From the NCBI GenBank assembly GCA_914767715.1, contig OU612066.1, positions 35,004,283 to 35,068,282 on the forward strand: a DNA stretch of 64,000 bases. The letters run 5' to 3'. Made by a program: the position numbers and the translations under genes. Under the pieces are notes generated by a model. It did not search any database and had not been told where the DNA came from. It saw only the letters and a program-made list of their open reading frames with translations. The DNA comes from Membranipora membranacea. Its lineage: Eukaryota > Bryozoa > Gymnolaemata > Cheilostomatida > Membraniporidae. Below, one piece after another: positions 22,090 to 34,261 of the stretch. The first letter of the stretch is position 1; every line of letters starts with the position of its first letter.

Positions 22090-22950
22090 TAAAATGATAT
22101 GATATTCAATTTTTCACTCATCATATCCCAACAACAACAGATATATTTCCAACTTGAAGGCAAATTTAAAGATAACCTGGTCAACACTGATGTCTCTCTA
22201 AACAATCCTTATTATATTGCAAGCGAAAGCAAATCAGATATCAAAGATTATGCCATCACTACCACCAAGAAATATCGATACTACCAAGTCAACCATCTCT
22301 GGGGATTATCCCTTTTGGAAAAAAAATATAATCATGCCTGTCACTCTCATAATATATGACATATTCAATAGTGGTGAATTCCCCGATTCTCACTCTGGAA
22401 AAGAGCTAATGTGTTACCAATAACCCTGGAGGATTACATACCTAAAAGCTTGCTGTATCAATAAGATAGCGGGAAAGATAACATCTCTCATAGCCTTCAC
22501 TCCTCAACTTCGAATCACAGATCCTCTGGTACAATAACACTCTCTGTGTCCAATAAAGTGTCCGGTGATGCTCAATTTCAGACATTGACAAAAAAGTCCT
22601 GTTATTATAACCTTTTTAAAACACATTGCAGAACTAAAATTAGGCAAATTCATTTAGGATTTTATCACAAAACGTCAGCGCTGTGTGGAGTTCTGAGGGT
22701 ACATATCAACCTATTACAAGGATTAAGACTAGAAGTAGAAGTACTGCCGGGAAAAGTTCTGGGGCTTTTACTCTATAAGACTATCTATCCATCTATTGGT
22801 AATGTCAAATATGCACACTATACACTGGCAGTAGTCATCTTCAACAAGCTCTCAAAACATCACCTATGGACCTCAGAAATCCATCTCCATCTCTATCGGC
22901 GCAAACCTAACTTTCTCTAAAGCAGAGTTAACCGGGAATTATTTGTAATC
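22090..22950 (+). other. Possible decayed coding region, unassigned
   Basis: Several open segments with protein-like composition lie in different plus frames: LEGKFKDNLVNTDVSLNNPY near 22155, FWKKNIIMPVTLIIYDIF near 22310, and QNITYGPQKSISISIGANLT near 22850. No splice sites were found that join them cleanly. It may be a pseudogene of a secreted protein, or chance. I do not recognise a family. Confidence 0.25.
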
Positions 22951-23256
22951 AACACAACCAATTTGACATGAGATATTAATAAGGCCATAGAGAGGACAAA
23001 ATCCTCTACTCTACCCTATGCTGTAGTGAGGTGTTGGTCCATTTGCTGTGAGACTTTTTCTGTGAAGCTAGGATTATCTCAGTCCTGTGTTAATACGTCA
23101 AGATCACCTAACTTTCAGTGGAGAAAATCCACTTGATAAGTTTAAGCGTTTGCTTTTGTTTGTGCATTGTCTCATACGCTCCAAGCGACTTGATTAAGGG
23201 ATTTGATTTGCATTCTGGATAAAAGTCCCAGACTTAATCTGCTCCAGAATAATATG

Positions 23257-23257
<1 letters not shown>

Positions 23258-23292
<35 letters not shown>
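23258..23292. repeat. (AT)n microsatellite
   Basis: About 17 uninterrupted AT dinucleotides in gene-free DNA. Confidence 0.95.
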
Positions 23293-23294
<2 letters not shown>

Positions 23295-24073
23295 AAAATA
23301 CTGGATTGAGGTTTTCTTAAAACGAGTGACCTAGGTTGCTGTGTTATGTTAACCAACTCATACTCCATGCGATCAAATATAATATACAAGGTGTAACTGC
23401 GTTTGCAGTATGTGTGGTGTGGCGCACTTTGCTGTAGAGTGTCGGCTAGCTTATGGCAATTTACCTTCGTTAATATTGTTCTCACTGTATTTGGCTATTT
23501 TCTGACTCAGGGTTAGCAAATCCAAATGTACGAAAAGTGGATTAATTTCACTTTCCCTCCACTCCACATCAGCAATCAAAGAAGCCTTGCTTCATTCAAA
23601 CAGGTCTTTGAAGTAAAATCAGACAGAGAAATGGAGAAATTATTATCAGTTGAAATATTCATGTAGGAATTTGGAGCTGCCCATTTGTAGGTTACCATAT
23701 GTAGCTAAACACTTTCATTTCAAGTTATCTGAACCAAATCACTTTATTCAACACCTTTATAATTGAGGGAGTTCGTTTCTAGCTTTTCTTTTAAATGATC
23801 ACGTTCAATGTTTATTATCAAAGCAAATTCCATTGTTGACAATAGTGGGACTTTGTGTTTCATTAATTAAATTGCTGACCCATACCTATCGAACAAATAA
23901 ATCCCAAGTTCAAACAAATGAACAACACTTGACACACAAAACTAGGCTTAATATAGCTAATATAAACTAAGTCAGCATACCTTGACTACAGTATTGACAC
24001 ACGATATGTTTTGTTATGGTAATCATATAAGCAAGACACACTCCACTTCCACTTGTATTTTTTTGGAACAGTG

Positions 24074-25708
24074 ATGATGCAGAGGTCAGTAAGTGATACA
24101 CAGTTATCGTCCCACTCTTCATTGGAAGAAGAAGACATAGACCTTGACCGTGAGAGACAGAGACGTAAACAGCGGGCGGGTCAGCATGGACCTCATTCCC
24201 TGTACACTTCTGCACTTGCCACAACAGGAGTGGCTAAGGCTAACAAATTCCGCTGTAATCTTAAGGATAAAACGATAGCAGCGGCATTAGAAATAGCGGG
24301 AGGAGTGGCTATAGCAGGAGGATCATGGACTCCTACAAAGAAAATTGGTGCTAAAAAGAAGCCAACAATGGCTGACACTGCATTTATTGCAACTGCAGCA
24401 GCTAAGGGTAAAATTTATGCACAGCGAGATAAAACTAAGACAGTGGCCAGCGCACTGAGAATAGCAGGAGCCGTCGCTATAGCAGGTGCATCATGGACGA
24501 AACAAAGTAAAGAGCCATCAGTTACAAACGGATTAAGTTTAGCAGGCGCTGTTACGGCAGCACAGGCTGTCAACAAAGCTAAGAAATCAAAACCTAAGTA
24601 CAGGATAGCTGATGCTCTGAAGATAGCGGGAGGGGTGGCAATAGCTGCAGGTTCCTGGGTACCCAATAAGAGAACAATGAAGGGTGCTGGGCAAGCTGCT
24701 AGAGCAATGACTAAAGCTAAGAGATCTCATGAGAGAACCCAAGAATATAACATAGCCTCCGCTCTCAGAGTTGCAGGCGCTATAGCCATAGCCGGGGCTT
24801 CCTGGACTAAACAAACAGACACCATAGAAGAAGAACCTGAGCCATCACCAATACGAAGGGTGATCATGGTGGATACAGCATCCTCACCAATACCTCCACC
24901 AACTCCTACACCAGACATACCACTGTGGAGAGGAGCCGAGACACCCGCTCTCAGAACGCCTACACCTGACATCCCACTGTGGAGAGAAGCAGAAACACCA
25001 GCAGTTAGAACACCCACCCCAGATCTGCCTCTGTGGACGGCGGCTGAGACGCCTTTTCCCCCTACAACTCCATCACCTGATATACCACTGAGGGCTATGA
25101 GTGCTTATCTCACACCTATAGACACACCACCACTCACCCCTGATATACCATACAGACTGGAGTCAGCTCTCACTCCATCATTACCTCCGCCTGAAACTCC
25201 CGAGCTCACACCAGACATTCCTCTACGAACAGAGACTCTCACACCGGACTATACAAGGCCGGTAACACCTAAAACGCCTACACCGGATATACCTCTACGT
25301 AGAGAGGCGGTAACACCTGATTACACAAGGCCCTCCACTGTAATAAGTCCCTCACCAACACCTAGTAGATCACCCTCTCCTGAGCGCAGACAGAGGTCGC
25401 CTTCACCGAGAGTGGTAGTGGTTAACCAGGCACGAGAGCCCTCATCACGTAGACCACGCTCCAGGTCCAGAGATAGATTACCAGTCGCTCCAGTAGCTAT
25501 CGCTGCCGTTCACAGAAATAATAAAGTCACACCTCAGAGAGCCTGGAATACCCCTACTCCTGAGCCAGTACTACTAGAAGAGCCTGAACCTAAACAAGTA
25601 CCTGCCATACATATATCTGAAGAGAGTGCGGATGTGGCTAACGCAGGAGCAGGCAAACCCAAACCTAGACGTAAAGCCCTGGCTAGATTAACTCCGCTGG
25701 TAGGTTAG
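24074..25708 (+). CDS. Modular repeat protein: Ala/Gly hydrophobic repeats plus TPDIPL proline-rich repeats
   Basis: Single-exon open frame of 544 residues; ATG chosen at 24074, where ATG ATG follows a possible acceptor (GGAACAG). Not recognised. Residues 1-45 are acidic then basic. Residues 66-247 hold four copies of a hydrophobic block (AALEIAGGVAIAGGSW, ASALRIAGAVAIAGASW and two more) at about 50-residue spacing. Lysine-rich linkers alternate with a weaker Ala block (NGLSLAGAVTAAQAV). Residues about 270-430 carry seven TPDIPL(W/R) repeats with ET/ALTP linkers. Residues about 430-480 are SR-like (PTPSRSPSPERRQRSPSP). The tail is acidic then basic. The Gly/Ala blocks look like glycine-zipper membrane helices or amyloid-like segments (inference). 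No signal peptide. It lies in isolation, with AATAAA at 26124. Confidence 0.75.
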   Translation: MMQRSVSDTQLSSHSSLEEEDIDLDRERQRRKQRAGQHGPHSLYTSALATTGVAKANKFRCNLKDKTIAAALEIAGGVAIAGGSWTPTKKIGAKKKPTMADTAFIATAAAKGKIYAQRDKTKTVASALRIAGAVAIAGASWTKQSKEPSVTNGLSLAGAVTAAQAVNKAKKSKPKYRIADALKIAGGVAIAAGSWVPNKRTMKGAGQAARAMTKAKRSHERTQEYNIASALRVAGAIAIAGASWTKQTDTIEEEPEPSPIRRVIMVDTASSPIPPPTPTPDIPLWRGAETPALRTPTPDIPLWREAETPAVRTPTPDLPLWTAAETPFPPTTPSPDIPLRAMSAYLTPIDTPPLTPDIPYRLESALTPSLPPPETPELTPDIPLRTETLTPDYTRPVTPKTPTPDIPLRREAVTPDYTRPSTVISPSPTPSRSPSPERRQRSPSPRVVVVNQAREPSSRRPRSRSRDRLPVAPVAIAAVHRNNKVTPQRAWNTPTPEPVLLEEPEPKQVPAIHISEESADVANAGAGKPKPRRKALARLTPLVG

Positions 25709-26123
25709 ACTAAAACTCTTGTGATACACATGTCTGTGATAATGTTCACGTTAAGCTGCGTTTACATTGTAGTATTTTGTTTTGCAACACACTGCAGTTG
25801 CAGATCAGCTCTGTGTTGTGATGGGGCTTTATATAAATTGCGTTTTGGAAATTTCTTAATTGCAATTGATGAGTTTCGTATATATGAACGAACAAGCAAT
25901 TCAGGCACAGACTCCAGCGCAACTCAGACTCACCCTCAGATTTTCTAAAATTGCAAGTTGCTTCGATGCAAACGAAGCTTTATGATATCAGAGTACATTT
26001 GTAACTTATGTCATAAATTTTGCTATCCAACAATAGACAACTTACAGCAGGTTATAGGCTAGATGGTAAGATTCTTGCATATCGTGTAGCGTATATTGGT
26101 ATTACTAACAATATTTCATTTTC

Positions 26124-26129
26124 AATAAA
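26124..26129 (+). terminator. Polyadenylation signal after the repeat protein
   Basis: AATAAA about 415 bases after the stop codon at 25706-25708; no other gene lies between. Confidence 0.45.
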
Positions 26130-26681
26130 TTTTCTACTTATCCCCCCTGTTTTCTATGTATTTTAGGAGAAATTGAAAGCCAAAACTAAGGCCTAGATTT
26201 ACTGAGACAAAGAATGTGAAGAGAAGCAGCAAGCGTACCAAAATGTTTGTCTTTGTCAACTCTACAATTGTGCAATCAATCAAATTTTTTTTTCAAACAA
26301 AAGCTTGAATGAATTGCAATAATAATATTATTTCTTGCTTTAATTCAATGTTGACCAAATAACTTGAATAAATTAATTTTTCTTTGGGCAGTTTTGGTAT
26401 TGATTCGAAATGGAATAGTGCTTTGCACAAAATACTTATAAATAAATTTCCTAAATAAGTTAAAGATCAAAACCTGATGTTGCCGCGTTTAACAAAACTA
26501 TTGCATGATAGATAGCAGCACCAGAAGGTAATCATCTGTCACTATGCAATAAAACTGCGTAAAAAATAAATACTGCTATTGAACAGACCGTGCAACAGAC
26601 TCTCCCAGAAAACTGAACTAGTCTATCATTTGATATGTGCTGCTAAGATGTCAGTACTGATCTCGCCTAAATTAGCTACTG

Positions 26682-27539
26682 CTACAACTCTTTGGGCTCA
26701 TCATCATCATCATCATCATCATCTTCTGGTAGCATCCTGGCAGCTACTTTGAGGAATAGGAGGGTGTGGAGTACAGCGAAAGTTACGTATATACCCAATG
26801 TCAGCCATGAGATCTACAAGCAAAGCACCATTAACGTGACGGCGGACACTTATACCGGTTTTTGCTTATCAGATCTCTTACCACCATAAACGTATATAAT
26901 ATAATATATATGTAAGTATAAAATGTATGTAATATATAGAAGTTTACGGTTACCGTAGACAACTAACTCTCTTTGCTGCTCAATTAAAACAAAAAAGACA
27001 AGTAGATTGCTATCAAACACTTTTATTTTTGAACAGCCCTTTTAATCAACTTGCTTGGAGGAGCCAAAGAGTTGAGAATTAGGCATTTGTTTAGTGGCTG
27101 ATCAGTTTCAATGTGACGGGGCAATGCCACAGTGACATTGCCATCAGTGGCAATGCCACCTTTTAATGCTGCCAACATATTACTGTACATATTGTTGAGG
27201 TCTGCATATTAATGCAGGGAATTCATGAATAATGTAGTAATAATTATGTCCACATCTTTATGATGCCTATGTACTGACGAGGTCCACAAATTGAGGATCT
27301 CCATATATGAATGATGTCCGAATTATAATGATGTCCACATATTAATGATGCCCATATATTAATAAAGTCCACATATCATTGAGATCTACATATTTATGAA
27401 GTCCACATATTTATAATGTCCACATGTTAATGATGTCCACAGACTTGGCTTACCTGGGTGAGGTGTTTAGTTTTGATGAGCTGATACAGAAACTCTGCTG
27501 ATCCAAAAGCAATATTGAAACATGAGAGACCAACCAGAC
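26682..27539 (-). CDS. Multispan membrane protein, last two exons, poly-Asp tail
   Basis: Minus-strand exons 27539..27454 (strong acceptor TTGTTGTTATAG, donor GTAAGC) and 26813..26682 (acceptor TGCTTGTAG) join in phase 0 and end at a TAG. The first encodes a hydrophobic segment (LVGLSCFNIAFGSAEFLYQL). The second encodes another (ISWLTLGIYVTFAVLHTLLF) followed by a tail of eight Asp and EPKEL. Two transmembrane helices with a short loop and an acidic cytoplasmic tail are therefore visible. The family is not recognised. Upstream exons were not identified with confidence; they may lie between 27.6 and 28.4 kb. The Asp run is coded by a perfect (GAT)8 microsatellite. Confidence 0.6.
27190..27445. 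repeat. Degenerate minisatellite (ATGTCCACATATTA units)
   Basis: About ten imperfect units of 20-25 bp based on GATGTCCACATATTAAT, in the intron or upstream region next to the poly-Asp gene exon. Confidence 0.75.
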
Positions 27540-28525
27540 CTATAACAACAAGAGCAGAAGCAGTGACAGGTTACATGAACCTCATAGCATGATGTGTGAG
27601 TATGTTATGTGTAAACTTCTGATCGGAATGAATAATATATATTAAATCTGATGAATCAATATTGCAAACATTTAATTTATACAGTGTAAAAATTCAGTGT
27701 TTTACACTGAAACCTCTAGATGTTATCCCACTTCTTGGGCACATGTAGTTTAGTTGGCTTAATATATACAATGAATATATTGGCGCTATCACGCTATGTA
27801 GCAACTTCTATAAACTTAGAGACACATAATGTTTTTGGAGACAACCCCTTAGATGTGGTGAAGCCTTCAACTTGGGTGGAGGGCATCATTTCCGTTTAGG
27901 TCCTTTGATCTTTGAGAAACTTATGCAAGCCGATGCTGTTTGGGTGGACTTTAATCTCATTTTCAAGGCAAGTCTTTATTCTTCTGCTCATGTTTGCATG
28001 GAAAAGTCACAGCTCAGTATTTTTGTTTTGCTATAACAAAAATACCGATCGAAGCATCATTCTATTATAAGTTTTAGCATCTAGAATTAACTAAGCTACA
28101 CTACACTGCCCGCCAAATAGCATAATGTAAAATCAATCCAACCTTCTGCTTGTGTAAGCTGAACTAGATAATACAGCAGTCCGATAAAACATTCGGCCGG
28201 CCGCATCAGGCAGCTGATCGAAACATTTTGGAGGTTAAAATCAGCCCGTGTGTTTGTTTTAAGTCTAATTGGACAATTATGGCAGGTAATATCACCTACC
28301 GACCACTGCCGATTCATATGAGATGTTTGATAGCGATTCTAATGAGCTTTGGTTGATGTATTTCTCTGACATGGATATGGCTACTGATATACTTAGACAT
28401 ATATAAGAGTTCCGGCACCACGATAAATAACCTTACAAAATGAGAAGCAATGTGTGATCAACAAAAACTAGTATGAAGATACAGGAGACATAAAGTCAAA
28501 GACAAAAGTGCGATATATATTCAAT

Positions 28526-28705
28526 AGGAGTATGAGGTGGCTCAGTTGGTTAGAGCTCCTTCAGCATGCAAGTGTTGAAGGTCATGGGTTCAAATCCCGC
28601 TGCAGTCCACAGTCTACTGGGGTTTAGTTAATCCCCAGGTGTGCTCCAATCTGCTTCCAAACAGAGAACAATCTGGCGCAGACATTGGAGCCTAGCCCAT
28701 AAGGC
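28526..28705 (+). mobile_element. tRNA-derived SINE
   Basis: GAGGTGGCTCAGTTGGTTAG (A box) and GGGTTCAAATCCC (B box), then the family body (GTCTACTGGGGTTTAGTTAA, GTGTGCTCCAATCTGC, GAGAACAATCTGGCGC). Confidence 0.85.
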
Positions 28706-28799
28706 AATTAATATTTTGTCGCTCATGCTCCGGGATGTGACTTGTGAGGTGGCACCTTTTTTAATCAACCATAAATAAAATTTATAAACAAATAGCAAT

Positions 28800-29066
28800 G
28801 AAAAGAAGAAATTAAATTCTAATCTAAATGCGTTGTTCAATGGTAAGGATTGTTACCACAAGGATGTCAAAAAACAAAAGTGTGATACTATTAAAAAAGG
28901 CAGAGTAGGAGTAATAAATAAAAAAATAATGATAAAGCAAGAAATTAAATTCTAATCTCTATGCCTTCTTCAACGGTAATGATGACAATCACAAGGAAAT
29001 CCCATAGACTTTATAACATTATTAATAATATTATTAATAATACTTATTATCAAGTCTATGGGATGT
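28800..29066. repeat. Direct repeat pair and short palindrome
   Basis: A 60-bp block with GAAATTAAATTCTAATCT occurs at about 28807 and again at about 28942. It is followed at 28999-29066 by a palindrome with arms TCCCATAGACTT and AAGTCTATGGGA around an AT-rich centre. Confidence 0.6.
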
Positions 29067-29204
29067 CCTTACAAAGGTCAGGATATTAGACATGTCTAAA
29101 AATTAATATGTGATTATGATTAGTGGCAGTGCACACCAATGAGGCAGTTAGACGGCACTTACCATTTTGATTGTTCATTCTCATAACCTACAATATAGAG
29201 GTCA

Positions 29205-29605
29205 TTTAAAAGCTTGGTTAAAGGGCAACCAAGGTTTCGCAGCAATGCATTAATGGGTAGTAAATAATGTGCTAGGCAGCATCAGCTTTGTGCATTACAC
29301 GATGCAAAACTCAAGTTAGTTGCTGACTCTAAGCTGGATAACACTTCAGTTTAGGGGAGGTTCCAAGACGTTGTTGTAATGATGATAGAGCACAGGCTAA
29401 ATAATAACAGGAACAGGAAACTGCTCCTTGGTATTCTATTTTAGCTGAGTATGAGTACATGATGGATGAAATGTTTCACAAGAATTCCGGCTAAATAATC
29501 ATCCGAATTAGATTTTGTCTTTTTCCATATGCAGAAGGTACAATCTGCTATTAATCAATGAGAAGTTGTTTGAAACCTTGGTTGCCTTTTAAAGGATTGG
29601 AAAAC
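29205..29605. mobile_element. MITE-like element with short inverted ends
   Basis: TTAAAGGGCAACCAAGGTTTC at the left and GAAACCTTGGTTGCCTTTTAA at the right are reverse complements with one or two changes. About 330 bp lies between. No coding potential. Confidence 0.55.
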
Positions 29606-29609
29606 GATT

Positions 29610-31385
29610 GGCATCAGTCATGACAGTGACATTATAATATTTAATTAGAATTATAATTAAAAAAGTGCTGGAGAAAACATTCTGAAATAAAGCTAATCAA
29701 CATTTGAATGATTTTTGACACTAGCTTTGTCACGCGACCGTGGTTTTTGGGTGGCCGCATGACAAGGCTATTTTAACACATACCCATTGCTGATGTGGTA
29801 AAGTTTTCCCTTGCTCAAACACCCGGACTAAGACTTTATCATCTTGTTGCTGCGAGTGTTGGTATGGTTTGTACAGACTAATATGTCTTTTACTGTACAT
29901 AAGTGGTGACCGGCATGTTACTCCAATATGTCTGTTGGTCTTCTGCACAATATTGTTGTTACCAAGTTGTGAAGCTAGTCTGATAGGCATGTACTGTAGT
30001 CTGATAGGCATGTACTGTAGGTACTGTAGCAATCTCCTATGCTGCATGATATACAACACCTTGACTATTAGTCAGCCACGAAACTAAGGGAATCTAAAAA
30101 AGATGATTGTATTCAGTAATCTGAAAATAACAATAATATATTATATATTATGATAAAATTAATAAAAATGGCAACTGATTTGAGATAATTGGTAGTAACT
30201 AGACAAAAACAAAGTTCCGTTTTTAGCCCAATAAAGCAGAGATGTATTCATAATCAGAGCCAAGGGGCCTGTGGCCCTACCACTTTTCAAGAGCTGAAAT
30301 TTGGAAACCCAAAAGACTGAATATATTTTATGCCTTCTGTAACTGTAAGTGAAAACAGTTAATTTAATCGATTCTTTCCTTATTTGGTCATTCCGTTACC
30401 TTAGTGTAACGAATTCTGGCTATATTATTACAATGGAATGTTTTATGCAGCAAGGTGCAATAATGAACATGGCAGGTAGTATTAAGTATAGCATTGAGTA
30501 TAGAATTAAAGGAATTATGGATCATATAGATTTTCGGGATCACGCACTTATTTTGGCCGCACCACTTTTTTTTGGCAAACCGTGATTGTGACGTGGAATT
30601 TACTGCAACAACGCAACAACTGGACACTTTGTTGTGTGATAACTGGAATTTCTTATCTATGACAGAATATTGAAGACAGCTTACATATAGTGGGGTTTCC
30701 TTAACTTTTCAAGTTTTTGTATAAGAGAAGAAATGTGTCTCAGTGTTTTTCTGTGGTGAGTGTGTAATTGGACAGAGGAAATGATCTTTTGACCATATTG
30801 GACGGATGTTGGGCATAGCTCATTATATTGGGCACAGATCATTAATAATTATTTTGAAACAGAAACACATTAATATGCAGACCTAGCTGATGACATCCTT
30901 GTTCAATGTTACAAGATCCGTCGTTTAAAAGGACAGACCACCTTCCTGTTACAGTTTGGTATGGTGGTTTAATCTGATTGGTTACTGTCTGAGAAGTGAG
31001 TGTATAAGTACATGTATACAGCTACATGAAGGGTCAGATGAGCAGTTTTCTCTCAGAGTGAAATCAAATGCGGAAATATTCTAAAAAGGTTAGTTATTAT
31101 TTTAATGTTTTAAAAATGTCTCAGTATGGGTATTTGGGTTTCTTTTTTATACAGAAGAATAAACCTCTCTAGTTTGTCACTTTCCAGAATAATTACCTTT
31201 GAAATTCACTTTACAATCAAGATCTAACAAAATTAAAACATTATATTTGTTTGACAGCAATGTCCACAGAATTGCAATGTACCAATTTTTTAAGTTAATA
31301 TATGATTGATCAAATGGTTGATTGAAATCAGATGGTCATATCACATGCCAAAACATGGGCGGCGAAATATTTGTTGACGCAAGTT
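29610..31385. other. Gene-free stretch
   Basis: No supported gene. A 21-bp sequence (GTCTGATAGGCATGTACTGTA) is present twice in tandem at 29978-30019. The long minus open frame here lacks splice or family support. Confidence 0.4.
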
Positions 31386-31546
31386 CTGCGCCAAGTTGCT
31401 CTCTGTTCGCAGGCAAGTCGGAGCACACCTGGGGGCAATCCAAACCCCAGTAGTCGGTGGACTGCTGTGGGATTTGAACCCACGACCTTCAACACTTGCA
31501 TTCTGAAGGACCGACGCTCTAACCAACTAAGCCCCCTCCTACTTCT
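31386..31546 (-). mobile_element. tRNA-derived SINE
   Basis: Minus-strand head GTAGGAGGGGGCTTAGTTGG and B box GGGTTCAAATCCC, then the family body through GAGAGCAACTTGGCGC. Confidence 0.88.
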
Positions 31547-33054
31547 AAATGAAATAAAGTATTTACTGATCAGATTATAGTGCCTTGTGAATTTTTGTCA
31601 CATTGGTTTGATGAGGGTGCGGTGAAAGTGATAAGAGAGATTTTCGTTCTTGGTCATAAGTTAATAAACTCTCTCGTGGCATGTAACTTGTGAAAAATTA
31701 TCTAGGCAATAAAATAGGTGTATTTAGGAAAGCAAAAGACATCCACTGTTCATATCAAATCAGTTATGTAGCAATGAACGAAAATAACAAACTTGACATT
31801 CACTTGTACATTTGTGAATGACATAATGATAATGATAATCCACTTCAAAGTTCGAAACCAATGGTCCAACTCTAGAAGGGTCTACAGTAACTTGTCTCCC
31901 CTGTGACAGATTAATATGTCAACATCTTTAAATAGACTACCATCGACCAATACTGTTTTGTGATCATTTCTGGAGAAAAGAAGCCTGAGTGCTCATCCAG
32001 AGGGTTAACACATTTACCATTTTAAAGTGATTGTTTGTTTGGTAGAACGATGAGTTGTCTTCTATTGGCCGCAACATTATATTATACATGGAGACGCGAT
32101 ATTTATACTCAAAAATATTGTTCAATGAATTTTAACCGACAGTACTTGATTATTAATGCTATGTGCTGCATTTTTAATGCACATTTGACGAAATTGACAT
32201 ACACATTTTTGAGATTTTAATTAAAATTAGGTGAGCCAGCCGAACCGATGGTTGTCTCTTTGCTTGCATGAGGTTCTCAGATACCTATTATTTTTCCTAT
32301 TCTCAAGGTAGTTCAGACTATGATCTAAACATTATTATAGCACACCCATTTTCTTTCAAGGCCAGTTCTGGGGCGAGATAACAAATTATGCCCCACTCTT
32401 AATTTTAAGGGCCATCCTAAAGATACTGTGTGTATTGTTCAGTTTAGGATACGGGGGTTCTATTTAGAGTTTATATAATGATAATGTATTCATTTCTTGA
32501 TGTACAAACACCACCTCTTCCTTAAACAGTTAAATCTATCTAATTGCAAGTGGATTTCAAATCTGAATATAATTTTTTTCAGGGAGCCGACCAAGGCCTA
32601 ATACTTATGTTTACTTTTTCCACAAAACTTTTTGCATCGATAAATGGGTGTAAGCTCATCCAGTAAGGTATTCTATATTTATGGTTGCTTTTCGTTTTTT
32701 TAGATATAATTGTCATAATAATATCTTATCTAAAATTATTCTTCAAACTTGTTGCATCAGGGCAGTGCTGTCAAATATTAGAAAAAATATATCACTAGGT
32801 TCATCATCACTAGGATCTAAACATCGAATTTCCTGTCACCTTTCAAATAATAATAATAATAATTATATCAATTATATTTGCTGATCAAGTCATAAATGAC
32901 AAATAAGACGTTGCATTAAACATAAATCACTTGGACTGGACTCCGTAGGCAGAATGTTTCCGCATACTGACAGCGTATTTAAACTGAGGTTTTAAGATTT
33001 CCGGTGTATTTTATTCATAATAGAGGCCAATTTTCTGTGACGGCCATGTTAGAA

Positions 33055-33757
33055 GGTACGGCCTAGACCAAGTTCGGTCCATTTGCCTGCATTCCGAGTC
33101 GCTCCCGATCCACTAGTCACGCCGCAGGTAAAGGGACCAAGAATTAACTACCATTTGCGGTAATTGTCTGCTCCCAGGTGGACAGTTGGTGGACAGTTAA
33201 TTTTTTTAGCAGGAGATGTGTAACAGACTATAAAATAATAAGTAATCAAGTATGTGGATTCCAAATATGGAATTATTTTTCCAAAATATGAACTACGAGC
33301 TCAGATATCTTGTAAAATGTATAACCCTTCCTTATGATGCCAACACACAATTTTTGGAGTTGTCTCCATTCGTCTATAATACAACTTTCTTTACCTCTGA
33401 AATTGTCTGAGATAATATTATCAGCAACAGGAAACAGCCATTTCTAATGTTAAAAATCAGGACATATGTCTGACATAAGGGTCTTTTCTGATTCCTGTGA
33501 GCAATATGGTGTACAATAGTTTACACACTCTTTTAATTGAGTTCAAATAATTGTATAGCTTGGGAGCATCATCAAACTGTCATGCTGCTAAATTCATACA
33601 TTTTGTGTATACAAGGTACAATCAGTTGGCATGGGCATTTATCAAGACAATCCCATCGGATTGGTAGTTAATGCTTGATCCCTTTGAGTGTGGCGTGACC
33701 AGTGGAAGGGAGCAACAGGAATGCAGGCAATTGGATCAAACTCGTTCTAGGTACGGC
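33055..33757. mobile_element. MITE with about 80-bp terminal inverted repeats (TTTGCCTGCATTCC family)
   Basis: The left end AGACCAAGTTCGGTCCATTT...GTCACGCC and the right end GGCGTGACCAGTGG...AATTGGATCAAACTCGTTCTAG are reverse complements at about 75-80 percent. The same terminal sequence builds the compact fold-back at 52595-52720, so this is a mobile family. Confidence 0.8.
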
Positions 33758-34182
33758 CTGCAAAAGAATTTAATCTATATCTAGCTCTTAAATTGGAGTT
33801 GTTTTCTCTTAATTAAGTCTGATCATCACTAGCAGTCTAATCAGGGAGAAATATCTTCACATTGTGTACCATACGATGAGAACTGCCATAAATCCAAGTT
33901 TGATTCGATCACTCTTTAAGGTTGTCTACTCAAATCTCGATAACCAATTTCAGATCATTGCCCTCCTAATAGTTCAACCAAGCATTGCGGTAAAGCCCAA
34001 TCTGTATAAATACCGATCTTACATTTCATCGCAACACTTGCTCATTATATTAAAGTGCTTGTAAAGGGAACAGGTTTTTGGTATCATTCTAGAGCTCTCA
34101 GTCTAGTTTAGAACATTATGCTATGTCCAAAAGCAGCCTGTGGCCCAGTTAAGAATTATTTTCACTCAAAGTTGGGATGAGA

Positions 34183-34260
34183 AGGTACTAAAAAGGTACT
34201 ATTTTTTCTCCTTTGGAGTTGTGATCACTTGTAGAAAATAGTACCTTTTTAGTACCTTAG
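34183..34260. repeat. Short hairpin (AAGGTACTAAAAAGGTACTATTTT arms)
   Basis: Arms of about 25 bp, nearly perfect, around a 28-bp centre. It could be a small fold-back element or its remnant. Confidence 0.75.
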
Positions 34261-34261
34261 A

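Noticed and set aside
24193-25017. Several minus-strand open frames under the 24-kb repeat protein
   Set aside because: They are antisense shadows created by the repetitive Ala/Gly and Pro codons of the plus-strand gene.
27880-27990. Short minus-strand ATG frame with protein-like composition (about 31 codons)
   Set aside because: Too short, no acceptor or donor links it to the neighbouring exons.
28096-28317. 73-residue minus-strand open frame considered as the upstream exon of the poly-Asp membrane protein
   Set aside because: No junction could be found that joins it in phase to the exon at 27539, and it has competing frames.
29730-30059. 109-residue minus-strand open frame
   Set aside because: Covers a tandem 21-bp duplication, has no recognisable domain or splice context, and has an equally long antisense frame.
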